64,000 nt of DNA from CAYLLN01 sp964384375 (GTDB lineage: Bacteria; Planctomycetota; Planctomycetia; Pirellulales; Pirellulaceae). The DNA lies in the NCBI GenBank assembly GCA_964384375.1, contig CAYLLN010000002.1, positions 113,340 through 177,339 on the forward strand, written 5' to 3'. The notes under the pieces are model-generated. The model ran no database searches. It worked only from the letters and a program-made list of their open reading frames with translations, and was not told the origin of the DNA. The position numbers were made by a program, and so were the translations under genes. Positions 1 through 7,229 of the stretch are shown here, in pieces. How positions within the stretch are numbered: position 1 is the stretch's first letter; each line of letters begins with the position of its first letter.

Positions 1-107
1 AAATCGCTCGGTTTTAAGCAGGTAGCCAGTGGGCCATTTGTCCGTTCGAGCTACCACGCCCGCGAAATGGCCGAGATGTATTAGAGCGGCGAGTGATTAC
101 TGGGCGA

Positions 108-356
108 ATGTCTATGGCCCGCGTCGAATTGAAGCTGCCGGATTTCGATCTTCCCGGCATCACCGCGAGCGTTTGTGCCTGGTATGCGGCCGTCGGCGAG
201 CGCGTCGTGGAAGGGGATCGCGTCGTCGAGATCCTCGCAGGCGATGTCACCATCGACTTGCCAGCGCCGGTGTCGGGAGTGCTTTTAGAGCGTCGTGCGA
301 AAGTCGATCAGCCACTAAGCGAAGGAGATTGTGTGGCGGTGATAGACGCTCTTTAG
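108..356 (+). CDS. Lipoyl-domain-like small protein lacking the modified lysine
   Basis: An 82-residue protein that is essentially one biotinyl/lipoyl-type domain. It starts like an E2 lipoyl domain (VELKLPDF at 6-13), continues with GERVVEGDRVVEI (30-42) and the second half VTIDLPAPVSGVL (47-59). In lipoyl domains the swinging-arm lysine sits in a DK(A/V) turn just before this second half. Here the aligned positions are G45-D46, so the lysine is replaced by aspartate. No other lysine is nearby except K9 and one late in the domain. The fold call is inferred from the pattern; a role as a free carrier is doubtful because the acceptor is missing. ATG 108 or ATG 114 could be the start; GTG 93 is less likely. 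The upstream partner, if any, lies outside the window. Confidence 0.7.
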   Translation: MSMARVELKLPDFDLPGITASVCAWYAAVGERVVEGDRVVEILAGDVTIDLPAPVSGVLLERRAKVDQPLSEGDCVAVIDAL

Positions 357-465
357 TGACTGCTTGGTGGGCGTTTCTTATGCTCATTGACCACAATTGA
401 ACGACAAGAACCCCCTATTGATAGTACGCAGCGTCACTATTGCGATTTGGAATGGATTCCGTTGG

Positions 466-494
466 TTGACACCCTATATGGTGCTGGGTAGTTT
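466..494 (+). promoter_or_regulatory. Possible sigma70-like promoter for the 550..870 gene
   Basis: A perfect TTGACA box at 466-471 is followed by a 17-nt spacer and a weak -10-like TAGTTT at 489-494. It lies 55 nt before the ATG of the AT-hook-like gene and reads in the same direction. The -10 element matches only half the consensus, so this is a tentative assignment. Nothing else is recognisable in the 357-549 gap. Confidence 0.35.
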
Positions 495-549
495 GGGCCT
501 CCGTCGTGAATGTTAGAGATAGTTCGCCCAACAATTAGGTATTTCTGCA

Positions 550-870
550 ATGGCCAAGAAGTCTGGTGGTCCCAACAAGTCGGAAGCAATTCGCGCGTAC
601 AAGGCCGATCATGCCGATGCCGGTCCCAAGGCGGTCGCCGAAGGACTCGCGAAGGCGGGGATCAAGGTCACTCCGGCATTTGTGAGCACGGTCCTTTCGA
701 ACGACAAGCGAAAGGGCGGCAAAGGACGCCGCGGCCGCAAGCCGGGTCCGAAGGCCGGCAGCAACAAGACGCTCAATAGTCTGTTGCAGGCCAAAAAGCT
801 GGCAGCCGAATTCGGCGGCGTCGAGCCGGCCATCAAGGCGCTGCAGACGCTGGCGAAGCTGCTGGATTAG
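550..870 (+). CDS. Small basic AT-hook-like DNA-binding protein
   Basis: A 106-residue, strongly basic protein. Residues about 9-55 (KSEAIRAY ... FVSTVLSNDKRK) look like a small helical DNA-binding domain, with helix-loop-helix spacing resembling a winged-helix or H1-like unit. This is followed by a Lys/Gly/Arg-rich linker containing RRGRKPGPK, close to the AT-hook core. The last 30 residues form an amphipathic helix, rich in Ala, Leu and Lys. From this composition I infer a nucleoid-associated or regulatory DNA-binding role. No family name is certain. The gene stands alone, preceded by a plausible promoter and followed by two hairpin repeats. Confidence 0.65.
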   Translation: MAKKSGGPNKSEAIRAYKADHADAGPKAVAEGLAKAGIKVTPAFVSTVLSNDKRKGGKGRRGRKPGPKAGSNKTLNSLLQAKKLAAEFGGVEPAIKALQTLAKLLD

Positions 871-885
871 ATGTGCATCTCATAG

Positions 886-903
886 GGCAGGACTCGTCCT
901 GCC
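886..903. repeat. Dispersed palindrome, GGCAGGACTCGTCCTGCC
   Basis: An 18-bp near-perfect palindrome just after the AT-hook-like gene. The extended sequence TAGGGCAGGACTCGTCCTGCCG matches one end of the 60-bp element inside comB (1166-1225) with only a few changes, so both belong to one repeat family. It could form a hairpin in the transcript but has no T-run. Confidence 0.7.
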
Positions 904-926
904 GTAGCAACCCTGTCTCCGAGGTC

Positions 927-951
927 AGGTTCCGCCGAACTGACGGAACCT
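927..951. repeat. Inverted repeat overlapping the comB stop codon
   Basis: The arms AGGTTCCG (927-934) and CGGAACCT (944-951) are perfect complements around a 9-nt loop. The right arm overlaps the first two bases of the comB stop codon on the minus strand. It may serve as a transcript-end hairpin, but no T-run follows. Confidence 0.65.
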
Positions 952-1732
952 ACGTGATGCGCCAGGTCGTCAGATCGAGCTCGGGGACGCGATCGAACTT
1001 GTCGATCTGAGCCGCGAGATCAATATCGTTCTCGTGGCCGATTTCGATCAGATTGCGACCGCCGCGACTGGCTCGTAGTGCAGCGCCGAGTGGATTCTTG
1101 CCAGTCAGATCGCGCGTGCAAGCCCGCCAGGCATCGGCGGCGATTTCGGCCTGGTCGTTAAGCATGTAGGGCAGGACTTGTCTTGCCGTTGTTTGTTGGA
1201 TTTGGCGGGATGAATCCTGCCCTACGAGTTCATGGACTACCGCGCCGGCAAAGAGCGTGTCCTCGCGCGTGACGTGGCCATCGGTGCCGGCACACACAAT
1301 CGCGATTCGCTCGGCATCGGCTAGTTCGCGGCAAATGGCGGAAAGATTGACGAAAGCGCCGATGAGCACGCGGCTGGCCTTGCGGCAGCGGTTCAGTGCC
1401 CGCGTGCCGTTGGTGGTGGTGAAGATGACGGATTTGCCGCCAATGACCGCCGGCACATATTCCGTCGGGGAATTGCCCAGGTCAAAGCCGGGGATTTTGC
1501 GTCCGCCCCGCTCACCTCCGAGGAGGGCCGTCCCCGGCTGCGATGCCGCAAGTCGCTTCGCTTCCTCGACTTCCAAGCAGGGGACAACCTCGATCGCGCC
1601 AGCCGACAGCGCGTGAATCATAGTCGTGGTTGCCCGGAGCACATCGACGACGACGACGGTTTTGCCGGCCAGTTCTTCGGGCGTGACGAGATCGGGAAGC
1701 AGATAGACGTCGAGCGATCGTTGGGCGGGCAT
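950..1732 (-). CDS. comB: 2-phosphosulfolactate phosphatase (ComB family)
   Basis: A 260-residue ComB-family protein. The family hydrolyses 2-phosphosulfolactate to sulfolactate in coenzyme M-type sulfonate metabolism; outside methanogens the in vivo substrate is often uncertain. The recognisable blocks are VVVVDVLRATTT (26-37), GGERGG (72-77), LGNSP (85-89), TTTNGTRAL (about 104-112) and CAGTDG with the following EDTLFAGA segment. Start ATG 1732 places the conserved N-terminal strand near residue 25; an open frame continues upstream to 2029 but overlaps the divergent SDR. Residues 170-189 are encoded exactly by a 60-bp inverted-repeat element and separate FAGAVVHEL from LNDQAEIAADAW, where family members have a short linker. 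The frame is preserved, so the protein is probably still made. Confidence 0.85.
   Translation of the reverse strand: MPAQRSLDVYLLPDLVTPEELAGKTVVVVDVLRATTTMIHALSAGAIEVVPCLEVEEAKRLAASQPGTALLGGERGGRKIPGFDLGNSPTEYVPAVIGGKSVIFTTTNGTRALNRCRKASRVLIGAFVNLSAICRELADAERIAIVCAGTDGHVTREDTLFAGAVVHELVGQDSSRQIQQTTARQVLPYMLNDQAEIAADAWRACTRDLTGKNPLGAALRASRGGRNLIEIGHENDIDLAAQIDKFDRVPELDLTTWRIT
1166..1225. repeat. 60-bp palindromic element inserted in frame in comB
   Basis: The ends are perfect 11-bp inverted repeats, GTAGGGCAGGA at 1166-1176 and TCCTGCCCTAC at 1215-1225. The left end continues into a second small palindrome, GGCAGGACTTGTCTTGCC, matching the intergenic copy at 886-903. The 60-bp length is exactly 20 codons, and neither strand of comB's frame is closed by it. 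The layout, two short palindromes facing each other, resembles REPIN or small MITE structures. Confidence 0.8.
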
Positions 1733-1849
1733 GAATCGTGGGGTTTGAGCGTTGACGACCTGCAAATTGGCGGGAAGAATCAATGTATTCCTCTCCGCTC
1801 CGGTTGCCAGCCCGGCCCGTGCCGACTCGACGACGCAGATATTAAGCCC

Positions 1850-2683
1850 ATGAGCGACCGCGCCTTGCTGAAACCTGCCACCGAAACGAGCACGCAGCCC
1901 GCTTCCGCCAACGGCCGCTTCGCCGGCAAGGTCGTCTTTATTACCGGCGCTGGGGATCGCGGCATTGGGGGCGAGATTGCTGTGCGGCTGGCGAGCGAGG
2001 GAGCCGCCATTGCCGCCATCTCTCGTCACGAGCCCGGCCGGCTGCTAAAGAAGCTCAAGCGGTTCAATCAGGGAGCGGTTCACACGCTTGGCGACGTGAC
2101 CAAGCGGGACGACATGGCTCGCGCGATCGACGACTGCCTCGGCGAGTTCGGCAAGATCGACGTGGTCGTGAACAATGCCGGCGTCGAGGTGGCAAGCCCC
2201 CTGGAGAGTTTTGGTGAAGATGCCTGGCGGGCCGTCCTCGATGTGAATCTGGCCGGCGCGATCGCCGTCTCCAAAGCGTCCCTGCCACACCTGGCTCAGC
2301 CGGGGGGAGTGATCGTCAACATCGCATCGGCGCTGGGCATTGGCGGCTGTCCGGGATTCTCGGTCTATAGCGCCAGCAAAGCGGGGCTGATTGGGTTCAC
2401 GCAGTCGCTGGCGTGGGAGCTCGCGCCGGAAGGGATTCGCGTGGTGGCGGTCGCGCCGGGTCTTGTCCATACGCCGATGGTCCACAAGCACGCCGAGAAG
2501 CTGACTCCGCAAGTTTGGCAGCAGATCGAAGCGTGCCATCCGCTCGGCATGGGCCGTCCCGACGACGTGGCCGCCGCTGTCGCATTCCTCGCGTCTAGCG
2601 ATGCCCGCTGGATCACCGGCATCACGCTGCCCCTTGGCTGGGCGCAGCACTATCCGCTGCCGACGCACGCGATGATGGACTAG
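1850..2683 (+). CDS. SDR-family NAD(P)-dependent oxidoreductase
   Basis: A 277-residue classical short-chain dehydrogenase/reductase. It shows the nucleotide-binding TGAGDRGIG (32-40), NNAG (108-111), catalytic Ser160 in NIAS, and the YSASK pair Tyr173/Lys177. The C-terminal segment (PLGMGRPDDVAAAVAFLAS) is typical of the 3-oxoacyl-ACP reductase/glucose dehydrogenase branch. The substrate cannot be told from sequence. ATG 1850 is preferred because the upstream in-frame extension to 1613 lies inside comB's reading region on the other strand and adds nonconserved sequence. The gene is divergent from comB with a 117-nt gap that should hold both promoters. Confidence 0.88.
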   Translation: MSDRALLKPATETSTQPASANGRFAGKVVFITGAGDRGIGGEIAVRLASEGAAIAAISRHEPGRLLKKLKRFNQGAVHTLGDVTKRDDMARAIDDCLGEFGKIDVVVNNAGVEVASPLESFGEDAWRAVLDVNLAGAIAVSKASLPHLAQPGGVIVNIASALGIGGCPGFSVYSASKAGLIGFTQSLAWELAPEGIRVVAVAPGLVHTPMVHKHAEKLTPQVWQQIEACHPLGMGRPDDVAAAVAFLASSDARWITGITLPLGWAQHYPLPTHAMMD

Positions 2684-2698
2684 CGAAGCAGGTGTTTG

Positions 2699-2739
2699 GA
2701 AAAAAAGAAGGGAGCCCGCCGCGATCGCAGCGAGCCCCC
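2699..2739 (-). terminator. Rho-independent terminator of the fasciclin gene
   Basis: On the minus strand a 10-bp stem pairs 2739-2730 with 2719-2710, with two G-U wobbles and a 10-nt loop. A run of Us encoded by the A-tract at 2699-2708 follows. It lies 29 nt past the fasciclin stop and separates that gene from the convergent SDR. Confidence 0.75.
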
Positions 2740-2767
2740 TGATAAACACTTGCGGACGCTACGAACG

Positions 2768-3253
2768 CTATTCCTTCGGCATGATCACCGCGTCGATGAC
2801 GTGGATCACACCGTTGGAGCAGACAATATCGGTCTTGATAATTTTGGCCCCATCAATCATCACGCCGTCAGCCGACGCCGTGATCGTGGCTTCGCTCCCT
2901 TGAACCGTCTTGGCCGACTTGAGCTTCGCCGCGTCCGCCGCCATCACCTTGCCGGAGACCACGTGATAGGTCAGCACGGCCGTCAGCTTTTCTTTGTCCT
3001 TAAGTAAGGCCGCCAGGGCTTCCTTCGGCACCTTGGCAAACGCTTCGTCCGTCGGGGCGAAGACGGTGAACGGGCCTTTTCCCTTCAGTGTTTCGACGAG
3101 TCCCGCTTCCTTGACCGCGGTGACGAGCGTCTTGAATTTCCCGGCGGCGACTGCCGTATCGACGAGGTCGGCCGGTTTCGCGTCTTCTGCCATTGCAACG
3201 CCGGCAACCATTGCCAGTGCCGCGGCGGCAACCAATGCTGTGAACTTCCGCAT
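2768..3253 (-). CDS. Secreted fasciclin (FAS1) domain protein
   Basis: A 161-residue protein with an N-terminal signal peptide (MRKFTALVAAAALAMVAGVAMA, cleavage after about 22) and a single FAS1 domain. The FAS1 hallmarks are F(K)TLVTAVKEAGLVETLKG, PFTVFAPTDEAFAKVP, the YHVVSGKV box and a C-terminal VIHVIDAVIMP. FAS1 domains mediate adhesion or small-molecule binding at the cell surface. The protein is probably exported to the periplasm or surface. It stands alone, with a strong terminator behind it and about 140 nt to the next gene on the same strand. Confidence 0.92.
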   Translation of the reverse strand: MRKFTALVAAAALAMVAGVAMAEDAKPADLVDTAVAAGKFKTLVTAVKEAGLVETLKGKGPFTVFAPTDEAFAKVPKEALAALLKDKEKLTAVLTYHVVSGKVMAADAAKLKSAKTVQGSEATITASADGVMIDGAKIIKTDIVCSNGVIHVIDAVIMPKE

Positions 3254-3393
3254 GGATCAACTCTCCCGAATGTGTTGGTGAACATGTGCCAAACACGCCC
3301 CCTGCTACCGGCGGGCCCTGGCCGGCAACAAAGCGAGGCGTGCGTTGGTTGCTGTGGCTTTATAGAGGGGCGGCAAGTGCGACACCCCAAGAT

Positions 3394-5127
3394 TCATCGA
3401 ACCGCGAGCCACTGGCCGAGCTGATACAGCCACGGATGCGTCCACGGATTGTCCGCGCCGTAGTGAGCTGAGAAGGCACTGATGGCGATGAGGGCCAGCA
3501 GAATCGCCCGGCCGCGGCGCGACTGACCGAGCCAGTCGGCAGCCGGCAGAAGGGTGAGCAGCCAGAGAGGCGTGAGCCAGATCATCCAGCGGAGCGCGGT
3601 CGTGTGGCCGCCGTAATTGCGGTCGATGAGCGGTCGCGAAAGATAGAACGCAAGGACGACGAGCGTGATGGCGACGGTTGCAATGGCGAGAGCACGTGCA
3701 ACTCCATCAAAGCCCTGACCATTGGTCAGGGTGTTTGGCGATAGCGGCGTCGATTGGTCATCCACCCCGACCACTGGTAGGGGCTTTGGGAAACGAACCC
3801 ACATCCAGCAACCGGCGACCGAAAGCAGCCAGATCGGCATGAGCGAAAAGAGCCCGTGATGGCCAACGAGGCAATGGAAGGCGTACGTGAGCGGCGACGG
3901 CTCGCCCCGGTCGATGCCGGTGAGCTTCGCCGGGTCCCAATGCGTGCCGGGATAGTCGTACCAGTTGTCCCACTGGCGAATTTCAATGCGCAGCGACTTG
4001 CTCCCTTCGGGAGTGCGCTGCAGGGCATAACGTATGTGCGACTGCTCATCGAACAGGACCCAGCGATCGCCGCGCGTGCGGACTTCAATCGTGACTTGGT
4101 CGGACGGTGCAACGCCTGTCTCGCGCAGGGCGAACCTGAGTTCATCGGTGACGCGCCCCTCGTTGAGCGGCACGGTCAGCTGATCGGGCAATAAGCCGAA
4201 TACGGGTCCATCCTGCCGATGGGCGTAGGCCGTCCGCCAGCTGCCGTGAGCGTAGTAGTTCGTCCCAATCGCGGCCGCGGCGACGACCAGGGCTGGCGGG
4301 ACGAAGAACGCAGCAGTTTTCAGTGGCGATTTCCAAGCCAGAGCGGCGGCAGCCAGCACCAGCAGTGACAGGGCGGGCAGTTCGTTGGCGGCCGTGAACG
4401 CGAAAAACAGCCCGGCCAGGGCAAAGTGCCACCAGCGACCGCGGCTTTGCAGGATGGGTACGGCTGCCACCAGCGCGAACACGAGCGTGCAAGCCGCCAG
4501 CGAGTGGTTGTTGAGCGTGGCGCTGAAGGTCGTCACGAACGTCGCAATACAGGCGCAGGCCATCGCAAACAGTCGGCCAAAGTCGGTCTTCCCGAACTGG
4601 TCGATCATTCGAGCCAGCAAAGCGAGCGCGATTGCCAGCGGGATGACGTTCGTCAGGACGAGCATGATCCGCGAGATCGGCCAGACATCGGCCGGTTTCG
4701 CCAGCGACAACCCGGTGACTTGCTTGACGAGCCAGTATTGCCCAGCGAGCAGAGTGCTGAGCAGCGTCGGCTTGCTGGAGTAGTAGTGCTCGTGTCCGTC
4801 GGGTCCGCGATGGCGCACCAGGTCGATCGTGTGCCAGCCCCGGACCCGCGAGCCATCGGCATAGAAGATAATGTGCTCGATCGAGTAGATGCCGTGATCG
4901 CCAAGGGCCCGGATCGTACACCAGCGGCTTTTGTCGTTGGCGGATTGAAACGGCGTGGGGCTGAAGGCGTCGGGCGAGCGGTTCCGCATGATCCGCGCGG
5001 TGGTGAGGCTCGCGGCAAGGACGATGAAGAGGGCGTAGAGCGAGCGGCGGAGCACGTCGTGGGAGGGGGAGGCTCCCGCCGAGTCGTCACCCCGACCACT
5101 GGTCGGGGCCTTGTCGAGGACGCTCAT
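3394..5127 (-). CDS. Polytopic membrane protein, probable GT-C-like glycosyltransferase partner
   Basis: A 577-residue integral membrane protein. One TM segment lies near residues 29-45. It is followed by an extracytoplasmic loop with several Asp/His/Arg residues (HTIDLVRHRGPDGHEHYYSSKP), then many hydrophobic helices from about 130 to 570. The loop between TM1 and TM2 with acidic and basic residues is reminiscent of GT-C/ArnT-type lipid-linked sugar transferases, but I do not see a definitive motif. The gene overlaps the end of the GT2 gene by 4 bp, implying translational coupling and a shared role in lipid-linked sugar synthesis and transfer. The coding sequence contains three 19-bp palindromes, two of them close together in a loop near residues 449-472. 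Confidence 0.6.
   Translation of the reverse strand: MSVLDKAPTSGRGDDSAGASPSHDVLRRSLYALFIVLAASLTTARIMRNRSPDAFSPTPFQSANDKSRWCTIRALGDHGIYSIEHIIFYADGSRVRGWHTIDLVRHRGPDGHEHYYSSKPTLLSTLLAGQYWLVKQVTGLSLAKPADVWPISRIMLVLTNVIPLAIALALLARMIDQFGKTDFGRLFAMACACIATFVTTFSATLNNHSLAACTLVFALVAAVPILQSRGRWWHFALAGLFFAFTAANELPALSLLVLAAAALAWKSPLKTAAFFVPPALVVAAAAIGTNYYAHGSWRTAYAHRQDGPVFGLLPDQLTVPLNEGRVTDELRFALRETGVAPSDQVTIEVRTRGDRWVLFDEQSHIRYALQRTPEGSKSLRIEIRQWDNWYDYPGTHWDPAKLTGIDRGEPSPLTYAFHCLVGHHGLFSLMPIWLLSVAGCWMWVRFPKPLPVVGVDDQSTPLSPNTLTNGQGFDGVARALAIATVAITLVVLAFYLSRPLIDRNYGGHTTALRWMIWLTPLWLLTLLPAADWLGQSRRGRAILLALIAISAFSAHYGADNPWTHPWLYQLGQWLAVR
3713..3731. repeat. 19-bp palindrome in membrane-protein CDS, copy 1
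   Basis: CCCTGACCA and TGGTCAGGG flank a single central T, a perfect 19-bp palindrome lying in the coding sequence, in a loop of the protein. It belongs with copies at 3765-3783 and 5090-5108. Confidence 0.75.
3765..3783. repeat. 19-bp palindrome in membrane-protein CDS, copy 2
   Basis: CCCCGACCA and TGGTAGGGG flank a central C; there is one mismatch between the arms. It lies 33 bp from copy 1. Confidence 0.7.
5090..5108. repeat. 19-bp palindrome in membrane-protein CDS, copy 3
   Basis: CCCCGACCA and TGGTCGGGG flank a central C, perfectly complementary. It encodes part of the N-terminal KAPTSGRG segment, just after the start codon. A further short GGGAGGCTCCC palindrome follows at about 5067-5077. 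Confidence 0.75.
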
Positions 5128-6113
5128 GACTTCTCAACCGTCGGCAGGTTGACGCGGGATTTAATCGAGTACGGTCGCGAGCTTTTGCCGTAGTAGGCGG
5201 TGAAAAGCTCCGCCAGGAAGCCCATCGAGATGAACTGCGCGCCGAGGAGCAACATGCCGAGCGAGTAAAGAAGCGCCGGCCGTTCGTGCAGCGGCTTGAA
5301 TTCCCAGGCGTCGGAAACCCACTCGTTCCAGCTTGTCAGATTCGCGATCAACCACGTCACGGTGAGATAGGTCAGTCCAGCCAGGCCGATGCCAAAGGCG
5401 AAGATGCCGCAAGTGCCGAGCAAGTGCTGCGGACGCTGCTCGAAACCCGTGAGGAAATAGACGGTGAAGAGGTCGAGGAAGCCTTTAATGATTCGTGAAA
5501 CACCGTATTTCGAGCGGCCGTGCTGGCGGGCGCGATGGTTGACGACGATTTCGCCCACCTTCCAGCCGCGGGCGGCAGCGAGCACAGGGACGAAACGGTG
5601 CAGCTCGCCATAGAGCCGCACTTCGTCAAAAATTTCGCGGCGATAGCACTTGAAGCCGCAGTTGTGGTCGTGCAGCTTCACGCCAGTGAGGAAGCCGACG
5701 AGCCAGTTGAAGACACGGGACGGGCCTACCTTGTGCCACGGATCGTGGCGGACTTGCTTCCAGCCGCTGACGCAATCGAGACCGCCGTCGATTTCGGCCA
5801 GAAAACGGGGAATCTCGCGCGGGTCGTCCTGCAGGTCGGCATCGAGCGTGACCACCAGTTCGCCGCGGGCCGCATCAAAGCCGGCACTCAGGGCGGCTGC
5901 TTTGCCGAAGTTGCGACGGAAGCGAATGCCACGAACGCGCTCGTCGGACGCCGCCAATTCCTCAACGATCTTCCACGAGCCATCGGTCGAACCGTCGTCG
6001 ATGAAGATGATCTCCAGGTCGTAGCCGTGCTGGCGGGCCACGTCGGAGAGTTCGCCGTAGAGCTCGCGCAGGCTCTCTTGTTCGTCGCGGAGCGGAATGA
6101 CGGCGGAGAGCAT
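5124..6113 (-). CDS. GT2 glycosyltransferase, DPM1/ArnC-like
   Basis: A 329-residue family-2 glycosyltransferase. The GT-A nucleotide-sugar domain shows IDDGSTDGS (38-46) and the metal-binding LDADLQDDP (90-98). Two C-terminal TM helices (about 232-257 and 280-308) anchor it to the inner membrane, as in polyprenyl-phosphate mannose/glucose/aminoarabinose synthases (DPM1, GtrB, ArnC). The likely reaction is transfer of a sugar from a nucleotide donor to a polyprenyl phosphate. The donor is not determined. It is the first gene of a two-gene operon with the polytopic membrane protein (4-bp overlap). Confidence 0.87.
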   Translation of the reverse strand: MLSAVIPLRDEQESLRELYGELSDVARQHGYDLEIIFIDDGSTDGSWKIVEELAASDERVRGIRFRRNFGKAAALSAGFDAARGELVVTLDADLQDDPREIPRFLAEIDGGLDCVSGWKQVRHDPWHKVGPSRVFNWLVGFLTGVKLHDHNCGFKCYRREIFDEVRLYGELHRFVPVLAAARGWKVGEIVVNHRARQHGRSKYGVSRIIKGFLDLFTVYFLTGFEQRPQHLLGTCGIFAFGIGLAGLTYLTVTWLIANLTSWNEWVSDAWEFKPLHERPALLYSLGMLLLGAQFISMGFLAELFTAYYGKSSRPYSIKSRVNLPTVEKS

Positions 6114-6123
6114 GCGAGAGGGC

Positions 6124-6144
6124 AGGGTTCAGGGTTCAGGGTTC
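6124..6144. repeat. Short tandem repeat, three AGGGTTC units
   Basis: Three exact 7-bp units in the divergent gap between the GT2 gene and the membrane protein at 6270. It may be slippage-prone. No function is evident. Confidence 0.7.
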
Positions 6145-6269
6145 AGAGGGCAGGTAGCTAGGATAGTCAAAGTCGCTTGGTGCGTCTGCCGCAGTCTTTT
6201 AGCGGCGAACGGCGCTATAATAGTCGGCCCGTTGTTCCCGTACGCCTCCATGCGAAACAGGAAGTCTTC

Positions 6270-7229
6270 GTGGAATTGCTCTTGACGCTGCTATTGGTGC
6301 TGCACCTCGTCTGTGTCAACGTCGCAGCGGGGGCGCCAATCTTGTGCGTCTGGTTGGAATGGTGGGGCGGGACGGTCGCGCGCGGCGCGGCCGAGTACCT
6401 CGCGCGGATGGGGCTCACGAGCCTGGTGGCCGGCGGCCTCTTGGGCATCCTCATTGGCGGTCTGAAGTGGTCGGCTTCGTACCAGGATTTGTGGACCGGG
6501 CCGCTGAGCTACAAGATGCACTGGGCGGCAGGCGAGATTCTGTTTTCGCTAGTGCTGGCCGTTGTCTATTGGCAGCTCGTGCGGCGGCCGGGGGGCGAAT
6601 CGAAGCTGGCTCGCGGTGGGCGGGGGCTAGTTGCTTTCATTCACGGCACAAATCTGCTCTATCACTTTCCGGTGCTGTTCATCGTCGCGGGCCGGATGCA
6701 CGAACAGGGCCTGATCGTTGGTCCGGTCGTGCGCGGTGCCGCCTTCCGCGAACTGGCTGGCCAGGGAGAGACCGCGGCGCTGGCGGTGCATGTGGCGCTG
6801 GCCTCGGTGGCGATGGCGGGCATCATGCTGCTTGGGTTAGCGATGAAGTGGCAAAGGATCGGGCGCGAAGTGGCGGATTGTGATTGGGCCGCGGCTTGGG
6901 GGGGAAGGTGGGCGCTGGCGGCATCGCTGGCGCAGCTTCCGGTTGGTTTGTGGACGCTGGCGATGCTGCCCGGCGGCGAGCAGTCCCGGTTGATGGGAAA
7001 CGATATGATCGGAACCGCTCTGTTTGCCGTGTCGATGCTGGCCGTGCTGTGGCTGCTGAGGGAACTGGTGGCCGTGTCGATGGGCAAAACGGCCAAGGGG
7101 GCACTGATTCGGTCGATGACGGCTATGCTCGTCGTCGTCGCCCTGATGACGGCGATGCAGCAGCGGGTCAGAATTGCCAGCCGCACGAATTCGCAAGCAG
7201 GAGCCGCCGCATGGCAGACGAAATCGTAA
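6270..7229 (+). CDS. Conserved-looking polytopic membrane protein, unknown function
   Basis: About 319 residues with roughly eight TM helices. GTG 6270 is chosen because it starts directly at the first hydrophobic helix (VELLLTLLLVLHLVCV); the upstream open frame to 6177 is hydrophilic and nonconserved in character. Histidines occur within or at the ends of several helices (LHLV, MHWA, FIHG, YHFP, VHVAL), which would suit heme or metal binding, as in cytochrome b-like or CopD-like proteins. No signature is certain. Its end overlaps the next gene by 19 bp, indicating co-expression with the epimerase-like enzyme. Confidence 0.6.
   Translation: MELLLTLLLVLHLVCVNVAAGAPILCVWLEWWGGTVARGAAEYLARMGLTSLVAGGLLGILIGGLKWSASYQDLWTGPLSYKMHWAAGEILFSLVLAVVYWQLVRRPGGESKLARGGRGLVAFIHGTNLLYHFPVLFIVAGRMHEQGLIVGPVVRGAAFRELAGQGETAALAVHVALASVAMAGIMLLGLAMKWQRIGREVADCDWAAAWGGRWALAASLAQLPVGLWTLAMLPGGEQSRLMGNDMIGTALFAVSMLAVLWLLRELVAVSMGKTAKGALIRSMTAMLVVVALMTAMQQRVRIASRTNSQAGAAAWQTKS

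Noticed and set aside
6124..6144. AGGGTTC repeats as a possible telomere-like or phase-variable tract
   Set aside because: Only three units are present and they lie outside any reading frame; no promoter spacing effect can be shown.
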